A stretch of DNA of 64,000 nt from Enterococcus canis NBRC 100695 (GTDB lineage Bacteria; Bacillota; Bacilli; Lactobacillales; Enterococcaceae), in contig NZ_BCQJ01000007.1 of the NCBI RefSeq assembly GCF_001544375.1, positions 28,868 to 92,867 of the forward strand, written 5' to 3'. Shown piece after piece: positions 1 through 9,571 of the stretch (within the stretch, counting starts at the first letter, position 1; each line of letters starts with the position of its first letter). The notes below the pieces were generated by a model. It did no database searches and was not told the DNA's origin. It worked only from the letters and a program-made list of their open reading frames with translations. The position numbers and the translations under genes were made by a program.

Positions 1-1
1 C

Positions 2-187
2 ATCGCCTTTGATGCTGGTGGCGTTACAACGGGTCCCATCACGGTACCCTTTATGCTTTCGTTAGCAATTGGGGTCACGAGTATGATCAAACAGCGGAAA
101 AATGAAAATGACAGCTTTGGGATGGTGGGCGTAGCCTCACTGGGTCCTGTTTTAGCAGTCATGTTGTTAGGGGTGATCTTCCAGTGA
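2..187 (+). CDS. DUF1538 family membrane protein, C-terminal fragment (cut by window start)
   Basis: Only the last 61 codons are inside the window; the 5' end lies before position 1. The visible part begins with the family signature AFDAGGVTTGP and continues with a hydrophobic C-terminus. The same signature recurs as AFDNGGVATGP in the next gene, so the two genes are paralogous halves. The stop codon overlaps the GTG start of the next gene (GTGA), implying translational coupling. DUF1538 proteins are predicted multi-span membrane proteins of unknown substrate. Family assignment rests on the signature and the context. Confidence 0.75.
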   Translation: MAFDAGGVTTGPITVPFMLSLAIGVTSMIKQRKNENDSFGMVGVASLGPVLAVMLLGVIFQ

Positions 188-945
188 ATCTTTTGCAGGA
201 GATCTTTGCCGGTTTTGGCACCGTCGTTTGGGAAGTCGTTTTAGCAGTCGCCCCGATTGTCTTGATTTTTGTTATTTTGAACTTTACCAGTTTTAAATTG
301 CGAAAACGCCGCTTTTTGAAGATTATGATTGGTTTCGCTATCACGTTAGTAGGCTTGATTTTATTTCTTCACGGCGTCAACATTGCCTATGTACCCGTTG
401 GCCGACACCTAGGGGCAGCAATCGCAGCCTTGGAACATAACTATATTCTGATTCCAATTGGTTTTGTGATGGGCTTTTTAGTCGGCTTTGCCGAACCCGC
501 AATTCATGTAATGGTTAAACAGGTGGAAGAAATCAGCGAAGGACGGATTCGCTCCAAGGTCCTCTTGGCGGTTGTGGCGATTGGGATTGGCGTGGCCGTC
601 GCCTTGTCCATGTGGCGTTTGTTAGCCGGCTTTTCACTGTATTATTTCCTGATACCTGGCTACCTGCTTGTTTTTATATTGGGACGCAAAGTCGACAAAA
701 TGTTTTTAGCCATGGCCTTTGATAATGGCGGTGTTGCCACCGGACCGATGTGTTCGACTTTTATCTTGTCCATGTGTGTCTCAATTGCCGCGCAAATCGA
801 AGGGCGTGATCCCATGATTGATGGTTTCGGCGTTGTCGCCATGATTGCCTTAACACCGATATTATCTACCATGGCTTTAGGCTACATTTATAAAAAGAAA
901 GATGAACGCGACGCAAAAGCGCGTCAACAGTTAAGAGGGGAGTAA
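184..945 (+). CDS. DUF1538 family membrane protein (second of a tandem pair)
   Basis: This 253-residue protein is very hydrophobic, with roughly six to seven predicted membrane spans. It carries FAEPAIHVM near residue 103 and AFDNGGVATGP near residues 178-188, both typical of DUF1538. The GTG start overlaps the stop of the upstream paralogue. The two genes look like a split version of a longer two-domain DUF1538 protein. Only 2 nt separate it from the PII-like gene downstream. PII proteins classically gate transporters, so a channel or transporter under nucleotide-sensing control is a reasonable inference, but the substrate is unknown. Confidence 0.8.
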   Translation: MNLLQEIFAGFGTVVWEVVLAVAPIVLIFVILNFTSFKLRKRRFLKIMIGFAITLVGLILFLHGVNIAYVPVGRHLGAAIAALEHNYILIPIGFVMGFLVGFAEPAIHVMVKQVEEISEGRIRSKVLLAVVAIGIGVAVALSMWRLLAGFSLYYFLIPGYLLVFILGRKVDKMFLAMAFDNGGVATGPMCSTFILSMCVSIAAQIEGRDPMIDGFGVVAMIALTPILSTMALGYIYKKKDERDAKARQQLRGE

Positions 946-947
946 TT

Positions 948-1328
948 ATGAATAGACCAGTAGCATTGAATTTAGAATTAATCGTCACCATCGTGGATGG
1001 CGGCAATGGCGGTGATGTCGTTGACTTAACCAAGGAGGCTGGCGCTAGTGGTGGCACGATTTTACATGGCCGCGGCTCTGGCGTCCATGATGTTGGCCGC
1101 TTTTTAGGTCTAGAGATTGAACCTGAAAAGGATATCGTTTTGACGCTAGTGCCAGAGAGTCTCACCAATACGATGCTGAAAGTCATTGGTGACGGTCTAA
1201 AGATTGGGCAAGCCGGCAATGGTATTGCCTTTGTCATTGATTTAGCCAAAGTCATTGGCATCACTAAAATCGATCAATATAGCCAAGTGGTGGAACTGGA
1301 TGATCTGTTAGATGAAAATAAAGCCTAA
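948..1328 (+). CDS. PII-like nitrogen-regulator family protein
   Basis: This 126-residue protein has PII-like signal-transducer features. It alternates short beta strands and helices (LELIVTIVDGG; DIVLTLVPESLTNTMLKVIGDGL) and has a glycine-rich loop (GASGGTILHGRGSG) where classical GlnB has its T-loop and nucleotide site. The canonical T-loop uridylylation tyrosine context is not evident, so it is a divergent PII-like member. A strong GAGGGGAG ribosome site precedes the ATG. It is the last gene of an operon with two DUF1538 membrane proteins and probably controls them. Ligand specificity (ATP/ADP, cyclic nucleotide or other) cannot be read from the sequence. Confidence 0.75.
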   Translation: MNRPVALNLELIVTIVDGGNGGDVVDLTKEAGASGGTILHGRGSGVHDVGRFLGLEIEPEKDIVLTLVPESLTNTMLKVIGDGLKIGQAGNGIAFVIDLAKVIGITKIDQYSQVVELDDLLDENKA

Positions 1329-1332
1329 AGCA

Positions 1333-1393
1333 AATAAGCAGTAACTGTATGCGTATAGCTGTTGTTTCTGCTTCCACCGTGTATTCGGATAGG
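1333..1393 (+). repeat. Dispersed intergenic repeat, copy A (body)
   Basis: This block contains CAGTAACTGTATGCGTATAG followed by CTGTTGTTTCTGCTTCCACC. It is nearly identical to blocks at 37.45-37.54 kb (inverted) and 48.41-48.52 kb, with a shorter relative at 58.37 kb. Each copy is joined to a long hairpin built on GGGACATAACT. It lies between convergent genes. Confidence 0.85.
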
Positions 1394-1436
1394 AAAAAAG
1401 TGGGACATAACTTTTTGAGTTATGTCCCACTTTTTT
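1394..1436. terminator. Bidirectional intrinsic terminator carried by repeat copy A
   Basis: A perfect 19-bp stem (AAAAAAGTGGGACATAACT and its complement) with loop TTTTG is flanked by A and T runs on both sides. It lies between the convergent PII-like gene and truA and can end transcription from both directions. Confidence 0.92.
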
Positions 1437-1441
1437 CTTTT

Positions 1442-2242
1442 TTATTCTGATGCTTCTTGCTTCCCATAGCGGGCTAGTTTTTCCGCCAAACGGTCCGGAT
1501 CATATTCTACTTCCATCAAATACAAACCTTCTGGACTAGCTGTAGGTCCCGCTAGGTTGCGATTCTTTTGCTCCAAAATAAGTGGGATACTGTCTGGGTC
1601 CATACGCCCATTCCCGATTTTCAACAAGGTGCCCACCATAATCCGAATCATCTTATACAAAAAGCCGTCACCCCGAAAAGTAAAAATCAAGCGCTGCTGG
1701 CTTTCATCATATTCAAGGTCTGCCTGCCAGATCGTGCGGACTTTGTCTTCAATCGAACTACCCGATGCACAAAAAGTGGTAAAGTCATGGGTCCCTAGGA
1801 AATGTGGTAAGGCCTGCTGGATCCGCTCGATTGTCAAGGGATAGGGATAAAAGCTGGCATAGTTACGAGTAAAGGGATTACGGGGCTTGCCGATATCTAC
1901 GATAAACTGATAGGTTTTACCAGTAACAAAGTAGCGAGCATGAAAGGTTTCGTCTTCGATGGTCACACTTTTGACGGCAATATCCTCAGGTGATTGAGTA
2001 TCTAGCGCGTAACGCATTCGTTCCAAATCCCGGGTCTCTGGGTAATCAAAGTGGATTACTTGACCAGCCGCATGAACATGGGCGTCGGTACGACCGGAGC
2101 CATGGACTTGAATCACCTCGCCATGGTTCATGCGGGTCAGAGTTTTCTCCAGCTCTTCTTGGACGGTACGGCCATTGGGCTGGCGCTGAAAGCCATGAAA
2201 CAAGGTGCCATCATAGGCAATGATTGCTTTATAGCGGGGCAT
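1442..2242 (-). CDS. truA: tRNA pseudouridine(38-40) synthase TruA
   Basis: This enzyme isomerises uridines 38, 39 and 40 in tRNA anticodon arms. The 266-residue length is normal for TruA. The N-terminus ([19 protein letters not shown]) and the catalytic motif [11 protein letters not shown] are clear; the nucleophilic aspartate is Asp53. It is the last gene of ecfA1-ecfA2-ecfT-truA, an order common in Bacilli, about 60 nt after ecfT. Its 3' end meets the bidirectional terminator at 1394-1436. Confidence 0.97.
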   Translation of the reverse strand: MPRYKAIIAYDGTLFHGFQRQPNGRTVQEELEKTLTRMNHGEVIQVHGSGRTDAHVHAAGQVIHFDYPETRDLERMRYALDTQSPEDIAVKSVTIEDETFHARYFVTGKTYQFIVDIGKPRNPFTRNYASFYPYPLTIERIQQALPHFLGTHDFTTFCASGSSIEDKVRTIWQADLEYDESQQRLIFTFRGDGFLYKMIRIMVGTLLKIGNGRMDPDSIPLILEQKNRNLAGPTASPEGLYLMEVEYDPDRLAEKLARYGKQEASE

Positions 2243-2302
2243 GTCATTTCCTCCTCATAAAAAGAACGTGATCAAGACCAGCTTGATCACGATTCTTGAT
2301 TT

Positions 2303-3100
2303 CTAATTTCTAAGCCACACTAAGGCGACTGTTAAGCAAGCATAAACCAACACCACGATCGTATCACGGCCGTGCCATTCTAAGATACGATACTTAGAGC
2401 GGCCTTCGCCGCCTTGATAACCGCGGGCTTCCATGGCCGTTGCCAAATCTTCTGCCCGGTTGAAACTGCTGACAAATAATGGAATCAACAGCGGTACGAC
2501 AGCCTTCATTTTTTGAATCAGATTGCCTTCACCAAAGTCTACCCCCCGCGCCCGTTGCGCATTCATGATTTTCTCGGTTTCATCCATCAGTGTCGGCACA
2601 AAACGCAAGGCAATCGATAACATTAGGGAGATTTCATGGACGGGGAACCGGACCACTTTTAAGGGTCGCAGAATATACTCAATGGCGTCTGACAAATCCA
2701 AAGGCGGTGTCGTTAAGGTCAAGAGTGTCGACATGAAGATAATCAAGACGAAACGACAGAAGATAAAGGCACCATTTACCAGCCCAAATTGAGTGATGCT
2801 GATGATACCCCACTCCCAAATGACCTCACCCCCGCGGGTAAAGAGAATCTGCAAAGCCACGGTGAAAAGAATCAACCACAAGAGTGGTCGCAAGCCGCGT
2901 ATAAAGAACTTGATACTGATTTTAGAAAGAGCAACTGCTACCATGGTAAAGACAAACAACATGGCATAGGTTTGCCAATTATTGGCCAAGAAGATGATCC
3001 CGATAAAGTAAAAGCTGGCTAATAATTTAGCCCGTGGATCTAACCGGTGAATCAATGAGTCACCAGGGATGTAGCGACCAAAGATCAATTTATTCATCAT
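2303..3100 (-). CDS. ecfT: ECF transporter transmembrane component EcfT
   Basis: EcfT is the membrane coupling subunit of the energy-coupling factor transporter. It transmits ATP hydrolysis by EcfA1/EcfA2 to exchangeable vitamin-binding S components. The 265-residue protein has several membrane spans and two characteristic Ala-Arg-Gly coupling motifs (RARGVDF and EARGYQGG). Two in-frame ATG codons occur at the start; the first overlaps the ecfA2 stop (ATGA). No S component is encoded nearby, so this is a shared module serving S units elsewhere. In Listeria, EcfA/EcfT with the RibU-like FmnA supplies flavin for EET, which may link it to the EET locus at 50-58 kb. Confidence 0.96.
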   Translation of the reverse strand: MMNKLIFGRYIPGDSLIHRLDPRAKLLASFYFIGIIFLANNWQTYAMLFVFTMVAVALSKISIKFFIRGLRPLLWLILFTVALQILFTRGGEVIWEWGIISITQFGLVNGAFIFCRFVLIIFMSTLLTLTTPPLDLSDAIEYILRPLKVVRFPVHEISLMLSIALRFVPTLMDETEKIMNAQRARGVDFGEGNLIQKMKAVVPLLIPLFVSSFNRAEDLATAMEARGYQGGEGRSKYRILEWHGRDTIVVLVYACLTVALVWLRN

Positions 3101-3960
3101 AGCCGCTCACCCGCTTCCTGTTGCGCTACGATGGCGTCAGCTAGCGCGTCAGCTGTTAAGGGTAAAACATCTAGCTGGAAGCCTTTGGCCAGCAACTTTT
3201 CTGCAAAGTTTGCGGCTGTTGGCACACCCAGCTGTTTTTCCTTCAACCACGGAATATCAGCAAAGACTTCTTGCGGGGTGCCTTTTTTTACGATACGACC
3301 CTTTTCTAAAACAAGGACATAGTCGGCAAAATTAGCCACATCATCCATTAAATGGGTCACTAAGACGATGGTCATACCCGCTTCATGGAGACGCCAAAAC
3401 ATTTCCATCATTTCCTTACGACCTTGGGGATCAAGGCCCGCTGTCGGCTCATCTAAGACTAAGACTTCTGGTTCCATCGCTAAAACACCGGCGATAGCCA
3501 CTCGGCGCATTTGACCACCGGAAAGATCAAAAGGTGAACGGTCAAGATAACTTTCATCTAGCCCAACTTGCCCTAGCATTTTCTCTGCCAAAGCCCGGCC
3601 TTCTTCCTCAGTAGCCCCAAAATTCTTAGGTCCAAAGGCGATATCTTTTGCTACGGTTTCCTCAAAAAGCTGCGCTTCTGGAAACTGAAAGACAATGCCG
3701 ACTTTTTTACGAATCGGTTTTAAATTCTTATTATCGGTTTCTGGTGTAATTTGCCGATCACCAATATACACATTACCTTTAGTAGGTTTCACCAAGGCAT
3801 TCAAGTGTTGCAGCAATGTCGACTTACCACTGCCAGTATGCCCTACGATGGCGGTATAGGAGCCGTCTTTGATTTCCATATCGATTTCAAACAAAGCCCG
3901 TTGTTCAAAAGGGGTGTTAGGTTGATAGGTAAAATCTACTTGTTCAAAACGGATGTCCAT
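3097..3960 (-). CDS. ecfA2: ECF transporter ATP-binding protein EcfA2
   Basis: This is one of the paired ABC ATPases of the ECF module, 287 residues from the chosen start. Walker A is GHTGSGKST, the ABC signature is LSGGQMRRV and Walker B is [12 protein letters not shown]. The ATG at 3960 was chosen because GGTGG lies 7 nt upstream; an upstream in-frame TTG at 3966 sits too close to that site. The gene overlaps the end of ecfA1 by 25 nt and shares ATGA with ecfT, so the operon is tightly coupled. Confidence 0.96.
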   Translation of the reverse strand: MDIRFEQVDFTYQPNTPFEQRALFEIDMEIKDGSYTAIVGHTGSGKSTLLQHLNALVKPTKGNVYIGDRQITPETDNKNLKPIRKKVGIVFQFPEAQLFEETVAKDIAFGPKNFGATEEEGRALAEKMLGQVGLDESYLDRSPFDLSGGQMRRVAIAGVLAMEPEVLVLDEPTAGLDPQGRKEMMEMFWRLHEAGMTIVLVTHLMDDVANFADYVLVLEKGRIVKKGTPQEVFADIPWLKEKQLGVPTAANFAEKLLAKGFQLDVLPLTADALADAIVAQQEAGERL

Positions 3961-4775
3961 AACCAATCCACCATCCCTTCTTCTGTCAAATATTCATTGG
4001 GAACTTGAATCCCACGTTCTTTTAGCGCAATCTTCAGCTTTTCTGGAAATGGCAGATCTAGGCCCAATTCAATCAGCTTTTCGCCAGCTGAAAAGATTTC
4101 CTTAGGTGTACCTTGGCCGACTAACTGACCTTGGCGCATCACCAAGATGCGATTGGCATTGGCCGCCTCATCAATATCATGAGTGATTGAAATGACCGTC
4201 AAATTACTTTCTTCTTTGATTTTCTGAATGGTGTCGATTACTTCTGCCCGGCCTTCCGGATCCAGCATACTAGTGGCTTCATCCAAAATGATGATGTCGG
4301 GACGCAACGCCACCACCCCAGCAATCGCTACCCGTTGCTTTTGACCACCTGATAGGCGGGCTGGTTCTCGAGTCGCAAAATCACTCATACGAACCCGCTC
4401 TAAGGCATCTTGGACCCGCACTAGCATTTCTTCCCGGGGAATTCCTTGATTTTCCATCCCAAAAGCGACGTCATCTTCTACTGTAGAGCCAACGAATTGG
4501 TTATCGGGATTTTGGAACACCATCCCCACCATGCGGCGGATATCCCAAACGTTGGTTTCATTCAATTCTTTGCCACCGACTTTGATGGTCCCGGCTTCTG
4601 GTAATAATAAGCCGTTAATTGTTTTCGCTAAAGTGGATTTACCAGAACCATTATGTCCGATAATAGCGATCCACTCGCCCTGTTCAATGGTAAAAGAGAC
4701 ATCATGGAGTGCCAACTCCGGCTCTTCCGGCTGATAACGAAAGCGAATATCTTTTAATTCGATTATTGGTTTCAT
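3936..4775 (-). CDS. ecfA1: ECF transporter ATP-binding protein EcfA1
   Basis: This is the first ATPase of the ECF module (279 residues from ATG 4775). Walker A is GHNGSGKST, the signature LSGGQKQRV and Walker [13 protein letters not shown]. The start at [12 protein letters not shown] follows GAGGG by 7 nt; an alternative ATG at 4793 with AGGA upstream cannot be excluded. In many Bacilli this gene directly follows rplQ. Here rplQ is about 15.5 kb away, separated by the xylose island and the DUF1576 genes. Confidence 0.95.
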   Translation of the reverse strand: MKPIIELKDIRFRYQPEEPELALHDVSFTIEQGEWIAIIGHNGSGKSTLAKTINGLLLPEAGTIKVGGKELNETNVWDIRRMVGMVFQNPDNQFVGSTVEDDVAFGMENQGIPREEMLVRVQDALERVRMSDFATREPARLSGGQKQRVAIAGVVALRPDIIILDEATSMLDPEGRAEVIDTIQKIKEESNLTVISITHDIDEAANANRILVMRQGQLVGQGTPKEIFSAGEKLIELGLDLPFPEKLKIALKERGIQVPNEYLTEEGMVDWLWTSVLNK

Positions 4776-5186
4776 GCTAATTCCCTCATCCATTTCTTTC
4801 ATTCCTGCTAACAGTAACAAAAAAAGCCCTACTCTTCAAATATCCTTGCTTCTTCGTCCTTTTTTCAGAGAAAATAATGTGTCAAGACATTCTATTTTAG
4901 GCTGAAAAAAACACTTAATCGATCCGAGATCTTTCAGCGTTGGGGTAATAAGGCCTCGTATTTTGAAGTCCTTACTATCATACCTCATTTAGACCGCTAA
5001 TAAAAGGCATTCTGTTGGCAAAATTGAAAGTTACAGCTAGCTTTTCCACCTCTTTTCATTCCTATTTACGCGCATAAAAACCGCAGCAACTATTAGGTCG
5101 CTACGGTTTTTACTAAAGCATTGGGGGCTTTTTATGCAAATCTTCACCAACTCGTCCAGAGGAGGACGAAGTTTGGGTCGAGTTGG
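4776..5186. other. Intergenic region upstream of ecfA1: terminator and no gene
   Basis: No convincing gene is present. The stretch holds the upstream region of ecfA1 and the 3' region of the sugar-transport operon. A minus-strand TTGACA near 4870 has no good -10 partner, so I assign no promoter. An additional inverted repeat (ACCAACTCG...CGAGTTGGT, about 5147-5188) lies immediately after the stop of the IIB-like gene and may be a 3' stabilising hairpin. Confidence 0.6.
5076..5111 (-). terminator. Intrinsic terminator of the chvE-mmsA-mmsB-IIB operon
   Basis: A 12-bp stem pairs AAAAACCGCAGC with GCTACGGTTTTT (one G-U pair), with a 12-nt loop and a run of U on either strand. It lies about 75 nt after the IIB-like gene. 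Confidence 0.85.
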
Positions 5187-5519
5187 TCAGTTTTCGGCTA
5201 GTAGACGCAAGCTGTCTTTCAACACTGCTTCGCCATCTAACGTTTCGTAGTCCTCTTTTGAGATCAACTTGAAGGGAACAGCTTTGTAATTGAGGAAATC
5301 TTGCAAACGTGCCACTTCGTATTTTGATTGTGGCCCAATCATCAAGGCATCCACATGCTGATTTTGAATAATCTGCTCCGCTACGATGGCCGGCGCCGAA
5401 TAGACATGCACGTCTAGATTTTTTTCATCCGCCGCCTGCTGTACGTTTTTTACTAAGAGACCAGTGGTGATACCTGCCGTACAGATCAAGAGGATTGTTT
5501 TTTGAGAATCATCTGTCAT
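5187..5519 (-). CDS. Orphan PTS EIIB-like protein (lactose/cellobiose fold), paralogue 1
   Basis: This 110-residue soluble protein resembles the IIB subunit of lactose/cellobiose phosphotransferase systems. The P-loop LLICTAGITTGLLV retains the phospho-acceptor cysteine (Cys13), and MIGPQSKYE matches the conserved GPQ loop. It is the last gene of a sugar ABC-transporter operon, 12 nt after the permease. No IIA, IIC or HPr gene is present, which is unusual for a true PTS subunit. A close paralogue (13826-14158) follows xylB. The ATG at 5519 was chosen for its 6-nt spacing from GAGGTG; the ATG at 5522 is possible. A phosphorylation-dependent regulatory role is inferred; the partner is unknown. 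Confidence 0.8.
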   Translation of the reverse strand: MTDDSQKTILLICTAGITTGLLVKNVQQAADEKNLDVHVYSAPAIVAEQIIQNQHVDALMIGPQSKYEVARLQDFLNYKAVPFKLISKEDYETLDGEAVLKDSLRLLAEN

Positions 5520-5531
5520 CATCTTCACCTC

Positions 5532-6734
5532 TTAAGAAATTTTCTTCTTCTTGTTGTAGATATCTAGGACAACGGCTAGTAGTAAGATCAAGCCCTTAAT
5601 CGCTTGTTGCCAATCGACCCCAACGCCTAAGATAGACATCCCGTTATTCAGAACACCCATTACCAAACCACCGACGATAGCACCCATGATAGTTCCGATA
5701 CCACCAGAAGTTGAGGCGCCACCGAAGTAAACCGCCGCCATGGCATCCAATTCCATGGAAGTTCCGGCTTGTGGGGTAGCTGCGTTCAAACGAGCCGCTA
5801 AGATTAAGCCGGCTAATGCAGCCATGGCACCCATGTTAACGAATACCCAGAACGTAATTTTTTTCGTTTTGATCCCAGATAATTCTGCGGCTTTACGATT
5901 ACCACCTGTAGCGTAGATTTGACGACCAGCAACTGTTTTATTCGTTAAGAAACCGTAAGCTGCGACAATCACCCCTAAGATGATCAAGATAACTGGATAA
6001 CCTTGGTAAGCAGCAAAGATATAGGTCACACCAATCACGACAATACCTGTGAAAATAGCTTTAAATAAGAAAGCATTCATAGATTCGACTTCAAACAAGT
6101 TCTTTTTCCGACGTTCCCGCGTACGCCATTGACCAATTACTAAGACTGCCGCAATCGCAATCCCTAAAACCATGGTCAATAAGTGCAGATGGTCGCCACC
6201 AATGAAGTCAGGCAGGTAACCTGTTGAGATTTTTTGGAAGGCACTTGGAAATGGTGCCAATGATTGGCCGCCTAAAACGACTTGAGTTAACCCACGGAAC
6301 ATCAAGAGACCCGCTAACGTGACGATAAAGGCTGGAATCCCCACATAAGCAACCCAGAAACCTTGCCAAGCACCGATCAGAGCACCGATTACTAAACATA
6401 ATGGCACTGCTAGCCATGGACTTAGCCCATTGTTTACCATCAACATGCCGGCAATCGCTCCGACAAAGGCCATCACTGAACCAACTGACAAGTCAACGTG
6501 TCCAAGTAATACGACTAACAACATCCCCGCAGCCAAGACTAAAATATGACTATTTTGCAACACTAAGTTCGTAATATTCAACGGCCGCCAGAAAATCCCA
6601 TCGGTCATTACCTGAAACGCAATCAGTAGTACCACTAAAATGATTACCATACTATAGCGGCTGAAAATATCCATCGCCTTGTCTTTTAGGCTGATACCTT
6701 TTTTCTCTTGTGTTAATTTGTCTGTATTTTCCAT
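5532..6734 (-). CDS. mmsB: Multiple-monosaccharide ABC transporter permease MmsB (GguB/XylH-like)
   Basis: This is the membrane permease of a CUT2-type sugar ABC transporter, 400 residues with about ten predicted spans. Family-typical stretches are GHVDLSVGSVMAF and the C-terminal GGASTSGGIGTIMGAIVGG. The start at ATG 6734 follows GAGGGTG; it comes almost immediately after the ATPase stop. Together with MmsA and the ChvE-type binding protein it should import xylose and possibly related sugars, judged from the adjacent xylAB. Confidence 0.92.
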   Translation of the reverse strand: MENTDKLTQEKKGISLKDKAMDIFSRYSMVIILVVLLIAFQVMTDGIFWRPLNITNLVLQNSHILVLAAGMLLVVLLGHVDLSVGSVMAFVGAIAGMLMVNNGLSPWLAVPLCLVIGALIGAWQGFWVAYVGIPAFIVTLAGLLMFRGLTQVVLGGQSLAPFPSAFQKISTGYLPDFIGGDHLHLLTMVLGIAIAAVLVIGQWRTRERRKKNLFEVESMNAFLFKAIFTGIVVIGVTYIFAAYQGYPVILIILGVIVAAYGFLTNKTVAGRQIYATGGNRKAAELSGIKTKKITFWVFVNMGAMAALAGLILAARLNAATPQAGTSMELDAMAAVYFGGASTSGGIGTIMGAIVGGLVMGVLNNGMSILGVGVDWQQAIKGLILLLAVVLDIYNKKKKIS

Positions 6735-6735
6735 G

Positions 6736-8268
6736 TTATACCACACCCTCTTCTTCCATGGTCATCAAGTTCATAAGAATTTCTTGATTAGCATCTTCTC
6801 GCATAACTTCCCCAGTCATGCGACCTTCATTCATTGTATAGATTCGGTCACACATCCCTAAAATCTCCGGTAATTCCGAAGAGATGATGCAGACGGCTTT
6901 ACCACTGGCCGCCATTTCTTCGATGATCGTATAAATCTCATATTTAGCGCCAACGTCAATTCCGCGCGTTGGTTCGTCTAAGAAGAGAATATCTGGTTGG
7001 GTCATCAACCATTTTGATAAGACGACCTTCTGCTGATTTCCGCCACTAAGACTACCGACATTTTGGAAGATAGAGCTGGTTTTCGTGCGCATCTTCTTCC
7101 GATATTCCTCTGCTATCGTTACTTCTTTTTCTTTGTCTAAGACGCCACCATGACTGATTTTGCCAAGGCTAGCAATAGTCGTGTTTTCGCGAATATCCAT
7201 CAATAAGTTTAAACCTAATGCCTTACGGTCCTCAGAAACATACGCTAAGCCATTATGAATCGCTGTCGGCACATCTTTAACGGAAATTTCTTTCCCTTCT
7301 TTAAAGACTTGGCCTGAGATATTACTACCATAAGAATGACCAAAAACACTCATGGCAAATTCAGTACGTCCTGCGCCCATCAAACCAGCGATACCAATAA
7401 TTTCACCCCGACGAATCTTCACATTGATGTTGTCATTCATAATACGGGTATTGTCCACCGGATGATGAACCGTCCAGTCTTTGACCTCAAAGTAGACCTC
7501 ACCAATATTAGGATGCCGTTCTGGATAACGGTTTGTTAGGTCCCGACCCACCATGCCGCGAATAATACGTTCTTCATTGATATCATCGTTTTCAAGCGTT
7601 TCAATCGTTTGGCCATCCCGCAAAATCGTGATGCGATCAGCGACACTAACGATTTCATTTAATTTATGAGAAATAATAATAGAAGTAATTCCTTGATGCT
7701 TGAATTCTTTGATTAATTCCAAAAGATTGGCACTTTCTTCTTCATTCAAGGCGGCGGTTGGTTCATCCAAAATCAATAGCCGAACCGATTTCGAAAAGGC
7801 TTTGGCAATTTCCACCAACTGTTGTTGACCAACCCCAATTTGCGATACTAAGGTATTGGGATTGATACGCAGTCCCACCGTCTTCAATAAATTATCCGTT
7901 TTCTTTTCCGTCATATCCCAGTCAATGATGCCATGCTTAGCCTGTTCATTTCCGAGGAAAATATTTTCTTTAATAGAAAGAAACGGACTTAACGCCAATT
8001 CCTGATGGATAATTACGATTCCCTTATTCTCGCTGTCTCGTAAATCTTTAAACTGACATACATCGCCGTCATAAATGATATCGCCGCTATAGCTACCATA
8101 TGGATACAAGCCACTTAAGACATTCATCAAAGTAGACTTACCGGCACCATTTTCACCGCACAACGCGTGGATTTCACCGCGTTCAATCCGCAAATTGACA
8201 TTGTCTAAGGCTCGTACTCCGGAAAATTCCTTGACGATATCCTTCATTTCCAGAATATAATCTGCCAT
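6736..8268 (-). CDS. mmsA: Multiple-monosaccharide ABC transporter ATP-binding protein MmsA (GguA/XylG-like)
   Basis: This tandem ABC ATPase of 510 residues has the two-domain layout of CUT2 sugar importers. The first domain has Walker [10 protein letters not shown] and Walker [13 protein letters not shown]. The second has the usual degenerate Walker A ([10 protein letters not shown]), signature LSGGNQQKV and Walker [13 protein letters not shown]. Start at ATG 8268 was chosen because AGAGG is 9 nt upstream; the earlier ATG at 8277 directly abuts that site. It lies between the binding-protein and permease genes. Confidence 0.94.
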   Translation of the reverse strand: MADYILEMKDIVKEFSGVRALDNVNLRIERGEIHALCGENGAGKSTLMNVLSGLYPYGSYSGDIIYDGDVCQFKDLRDSENKGIVIIHQELALSPFLSIKENIFLGNEQAKHGIIDWDMTEKKTDNLLKTVGLRINPNTLVSQIGVGQQQLVEIAKAFSKSVRLLILDEPTAALNEEESANLLELIKEFKHQGITSIIISHKLNEIVSVADRITILRDGQTIETLENDDINEERIIRGMVGRDLTNRYPERHPNIGEVYFEVKDWTVHHPVDNTRIMNDNINVKIRRGEIIGIAGLMGAGRTEFAMSVFGHSYGSNISGQVFKEGKEISVKDVPTAIHNGLAYVSEDRKALGLNLLMDIRENTTIASLGKISHGGVLDKEKEVTIAEEYRKKMRTKTSSIFQNVGSLSGGNQQKVVLSKWLMTQPDILFLDEPTRGIDVGAKYEIYTIIEEMAASGKAVCIISSELPEILGMCDRIYTMNEGRMTGEVMREDANQEILMNLMTMEEEGVV

Positions 8269-8300
8269 ATTGTTCATCCTCTCTTCTCCGCTGACCGATT

Positions 8301-8345
8301 CCTACAGACTAAGCAGCTCTTCGGAACAACTGCTTAGTCTATAGG
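8301..8345 (-). other. Intercistronic 16-bp hairpin between chvE and mmsA
   Basis: CCTACAGACTAAGCAG pairs with CTGCTTAGTCTATAGG (one A/C mismatch), loop 13 nt, with no U-run. It follows the binding-protein gene and is more likely an mRNA-stabilising or processing element than a terminator. Such hairpins commonly raise binding-protein expression above that of the ATPase and permease. Confidence 0.75.
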
Positions 8346-8391
8346 AATGATAGGAAGGGACCGAAGTATTTCGATCCCCACCCAACTCCTG

Positions 8392-9495
8392 TTATTCCTT
8401 CAAGTCTGCTTCTGTATAGTAGTCTGTATCGATCAATTCTGCTTTATAGTTATCTTTGTCAACAGAAACTGGATTTGCCAAGTAAGTTGGCACAACTTTT
8501 ACGCCGTTGTCATAAGTTTCTGTGTCATTAACCGGTACTTCTTCATCATTGTTGATGGCTTCGATCATTTCGATCGTGTTTTTCGCTAAAATTCGTGTAT
8601 CTTTAAAGATTGTTTCTGTTTGTTCACCAGCAATGATAGATTTCACCCCAGCGATGGTTGCATCTTGTCCAGTAATGATTGGTAATGGTTTGTCAGCTGA
8701 ACCATAACCTACCCCTTTAAGAGAAGAAATGATACCCAAACTGATTGGGTCATATGGTGACAAAACAGCATCTAAAGTTTTATCTGTGTAGTTAGCACTT
8801 AATAAGTTATCCATCCGCGCTTGGGCTGTTGAACCATCCCAACGCAATGTTGCGATTTGGTTAAAGCTGGTTTGGCCAGAAGGAACAACTAATTTACCGT
8901 TATCGATATACGGTTGGAAGATTGACATTACCCCGTTGTAGTTAATCAAGGCATTGTTATCATCTGGTGAGCCCCCGAATAATTCAATGTTGAAAGGACC
9001 TTCGCCATCTTTCAAGCCTAATTTGTCTTCAATATAAGAAGCCTGCAATACCCCAACACCAAAGTTGTCAAAAGTCGCATAGTAGTCAACGTGTTCTGAG
9101 TTCATCAATAGGCGGTCATAGGCAATGACTTTGATATCCGCATCGGCAGCTTTTTGTAAGACGTCGGTCAAAGCCGAGCCGTCGATTGAAGCGATAACTA
9201 AAGTGTCCACGCCTTTGGTGATCATGTTTTCAATCTGTGCCACTTGGTTTTCAACTTTATCTTCGCCGTACTGCAAGTCTGTCTTGTAGCCTAATTTTTC
9301 CAGTTCGTCCACCATGTTATTACCATCGGCGATCCAGCGTTCTGCTGATTTCGTTGGCATCGCGATTCCCACATAACCTTTGTCGCCCCCGCCGTCACCT
9401 GAACCAGAATCTGATCCTCCGCCACAAGCCGTCAACACGACACCTGCTAGTAATGTTGCCGCTAGTACTGCTGCTTTCTTTAACCCAAACTTCAT
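8392..9495 (-). CDS. chvE: Sugar ABC transporter substrate-binding lipoprotein (ChvE/XylF-like)
   Basis: This 367-residue periplasmic-binding-type lipoprotein has a signal peptide ending in lipobox LTAC (Cys24), followed by a Gly/Ser/Asp-rich tether. The body ([41 protein letters not shown]) matches the ChvE/multiple-monosaccharide family. ATG 9495 has GGAGGG 6 nt upstream; longer open-frame versions lack this. It heads the operon chvE-mmsA-mmsB-IIB. Its promoter region carries a cre site and a long direct repeat, so it is probably catabolite-repressed and activated by the adjacent two-component system. Confidence 0.93.
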   Translation of the reverse strand: MKFGLKKAAVLAATLLAGVVLTACGGGSDSGSGDGGGDKGYVGIAMPTKSAERWIADGNNMVDELEKLGYKTDLQYGEDKVENQVAQIENMITKGVDTLVIASIDGSALTDVLQKAADADIKVIAYDRLLMNSEHVDYYATFDNFGVGVLQASYIEDKLGLKDGEGPFNIELFGGSPDDNNALINYNGVMSIFQPYIDNGKLVVPSGQTSFNQIATLRWDGSTAQARMDNLLSANYTDKTLDAVLSPYDPISLGIISSLKGVGYGSADKPLPIITGQDATIAGVKSIIAGEQTETIFKDTRILAKNTIEMIEAINNDEEVPVNDTETYDNGVKVVPTYLANPVSVDKDNYKAELIDTDYYTEADLKE

Positions 9496-9534
9496 CTTGA
9501 TCCCTCCATAATGTATGATTGCTTTACATCTCGA

Positions 9535-9562
9535 AGTATAGCGCTTTCTGAAATCGCTAACA
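9535..9562 (-). promoter_or_regulatory. chvE promoter -10 region with CcpA (cre) site
   Basis: On the minus strand TATACT (9535-9540) is a fair -10, while the -35 position (ATGTTA) is poor, as expected for an activator-dependent promoter. The plus-strand sequence TGAAATCGCTAACA (9549-9562) matches the 14-nt cre consensus at every defined position. It also forms half of a 21-bp near-palindrome TAGCGCTTTC-T-GAAATCGCTA (9539-9559). CcpA binding here would block the spacer/-35 region. Confidence 0.75.
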
Positions 9563-9571
9563 TTGATTATT

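Noticed and set aside
866..1264. A 132-codon open frame antisense to the PII-like gene
   Set aside because: It runs opposite a well-supported gene, has no ribosome site or recognisable domain, and its composition follows the codon structure of the sense gene.
5187..5519. Part of a complete PTS permease
   Set aside because: No IIA, IIC or HPr-like gene exists in or near either operon; the neighbours are ABC-transport and xylose genes.
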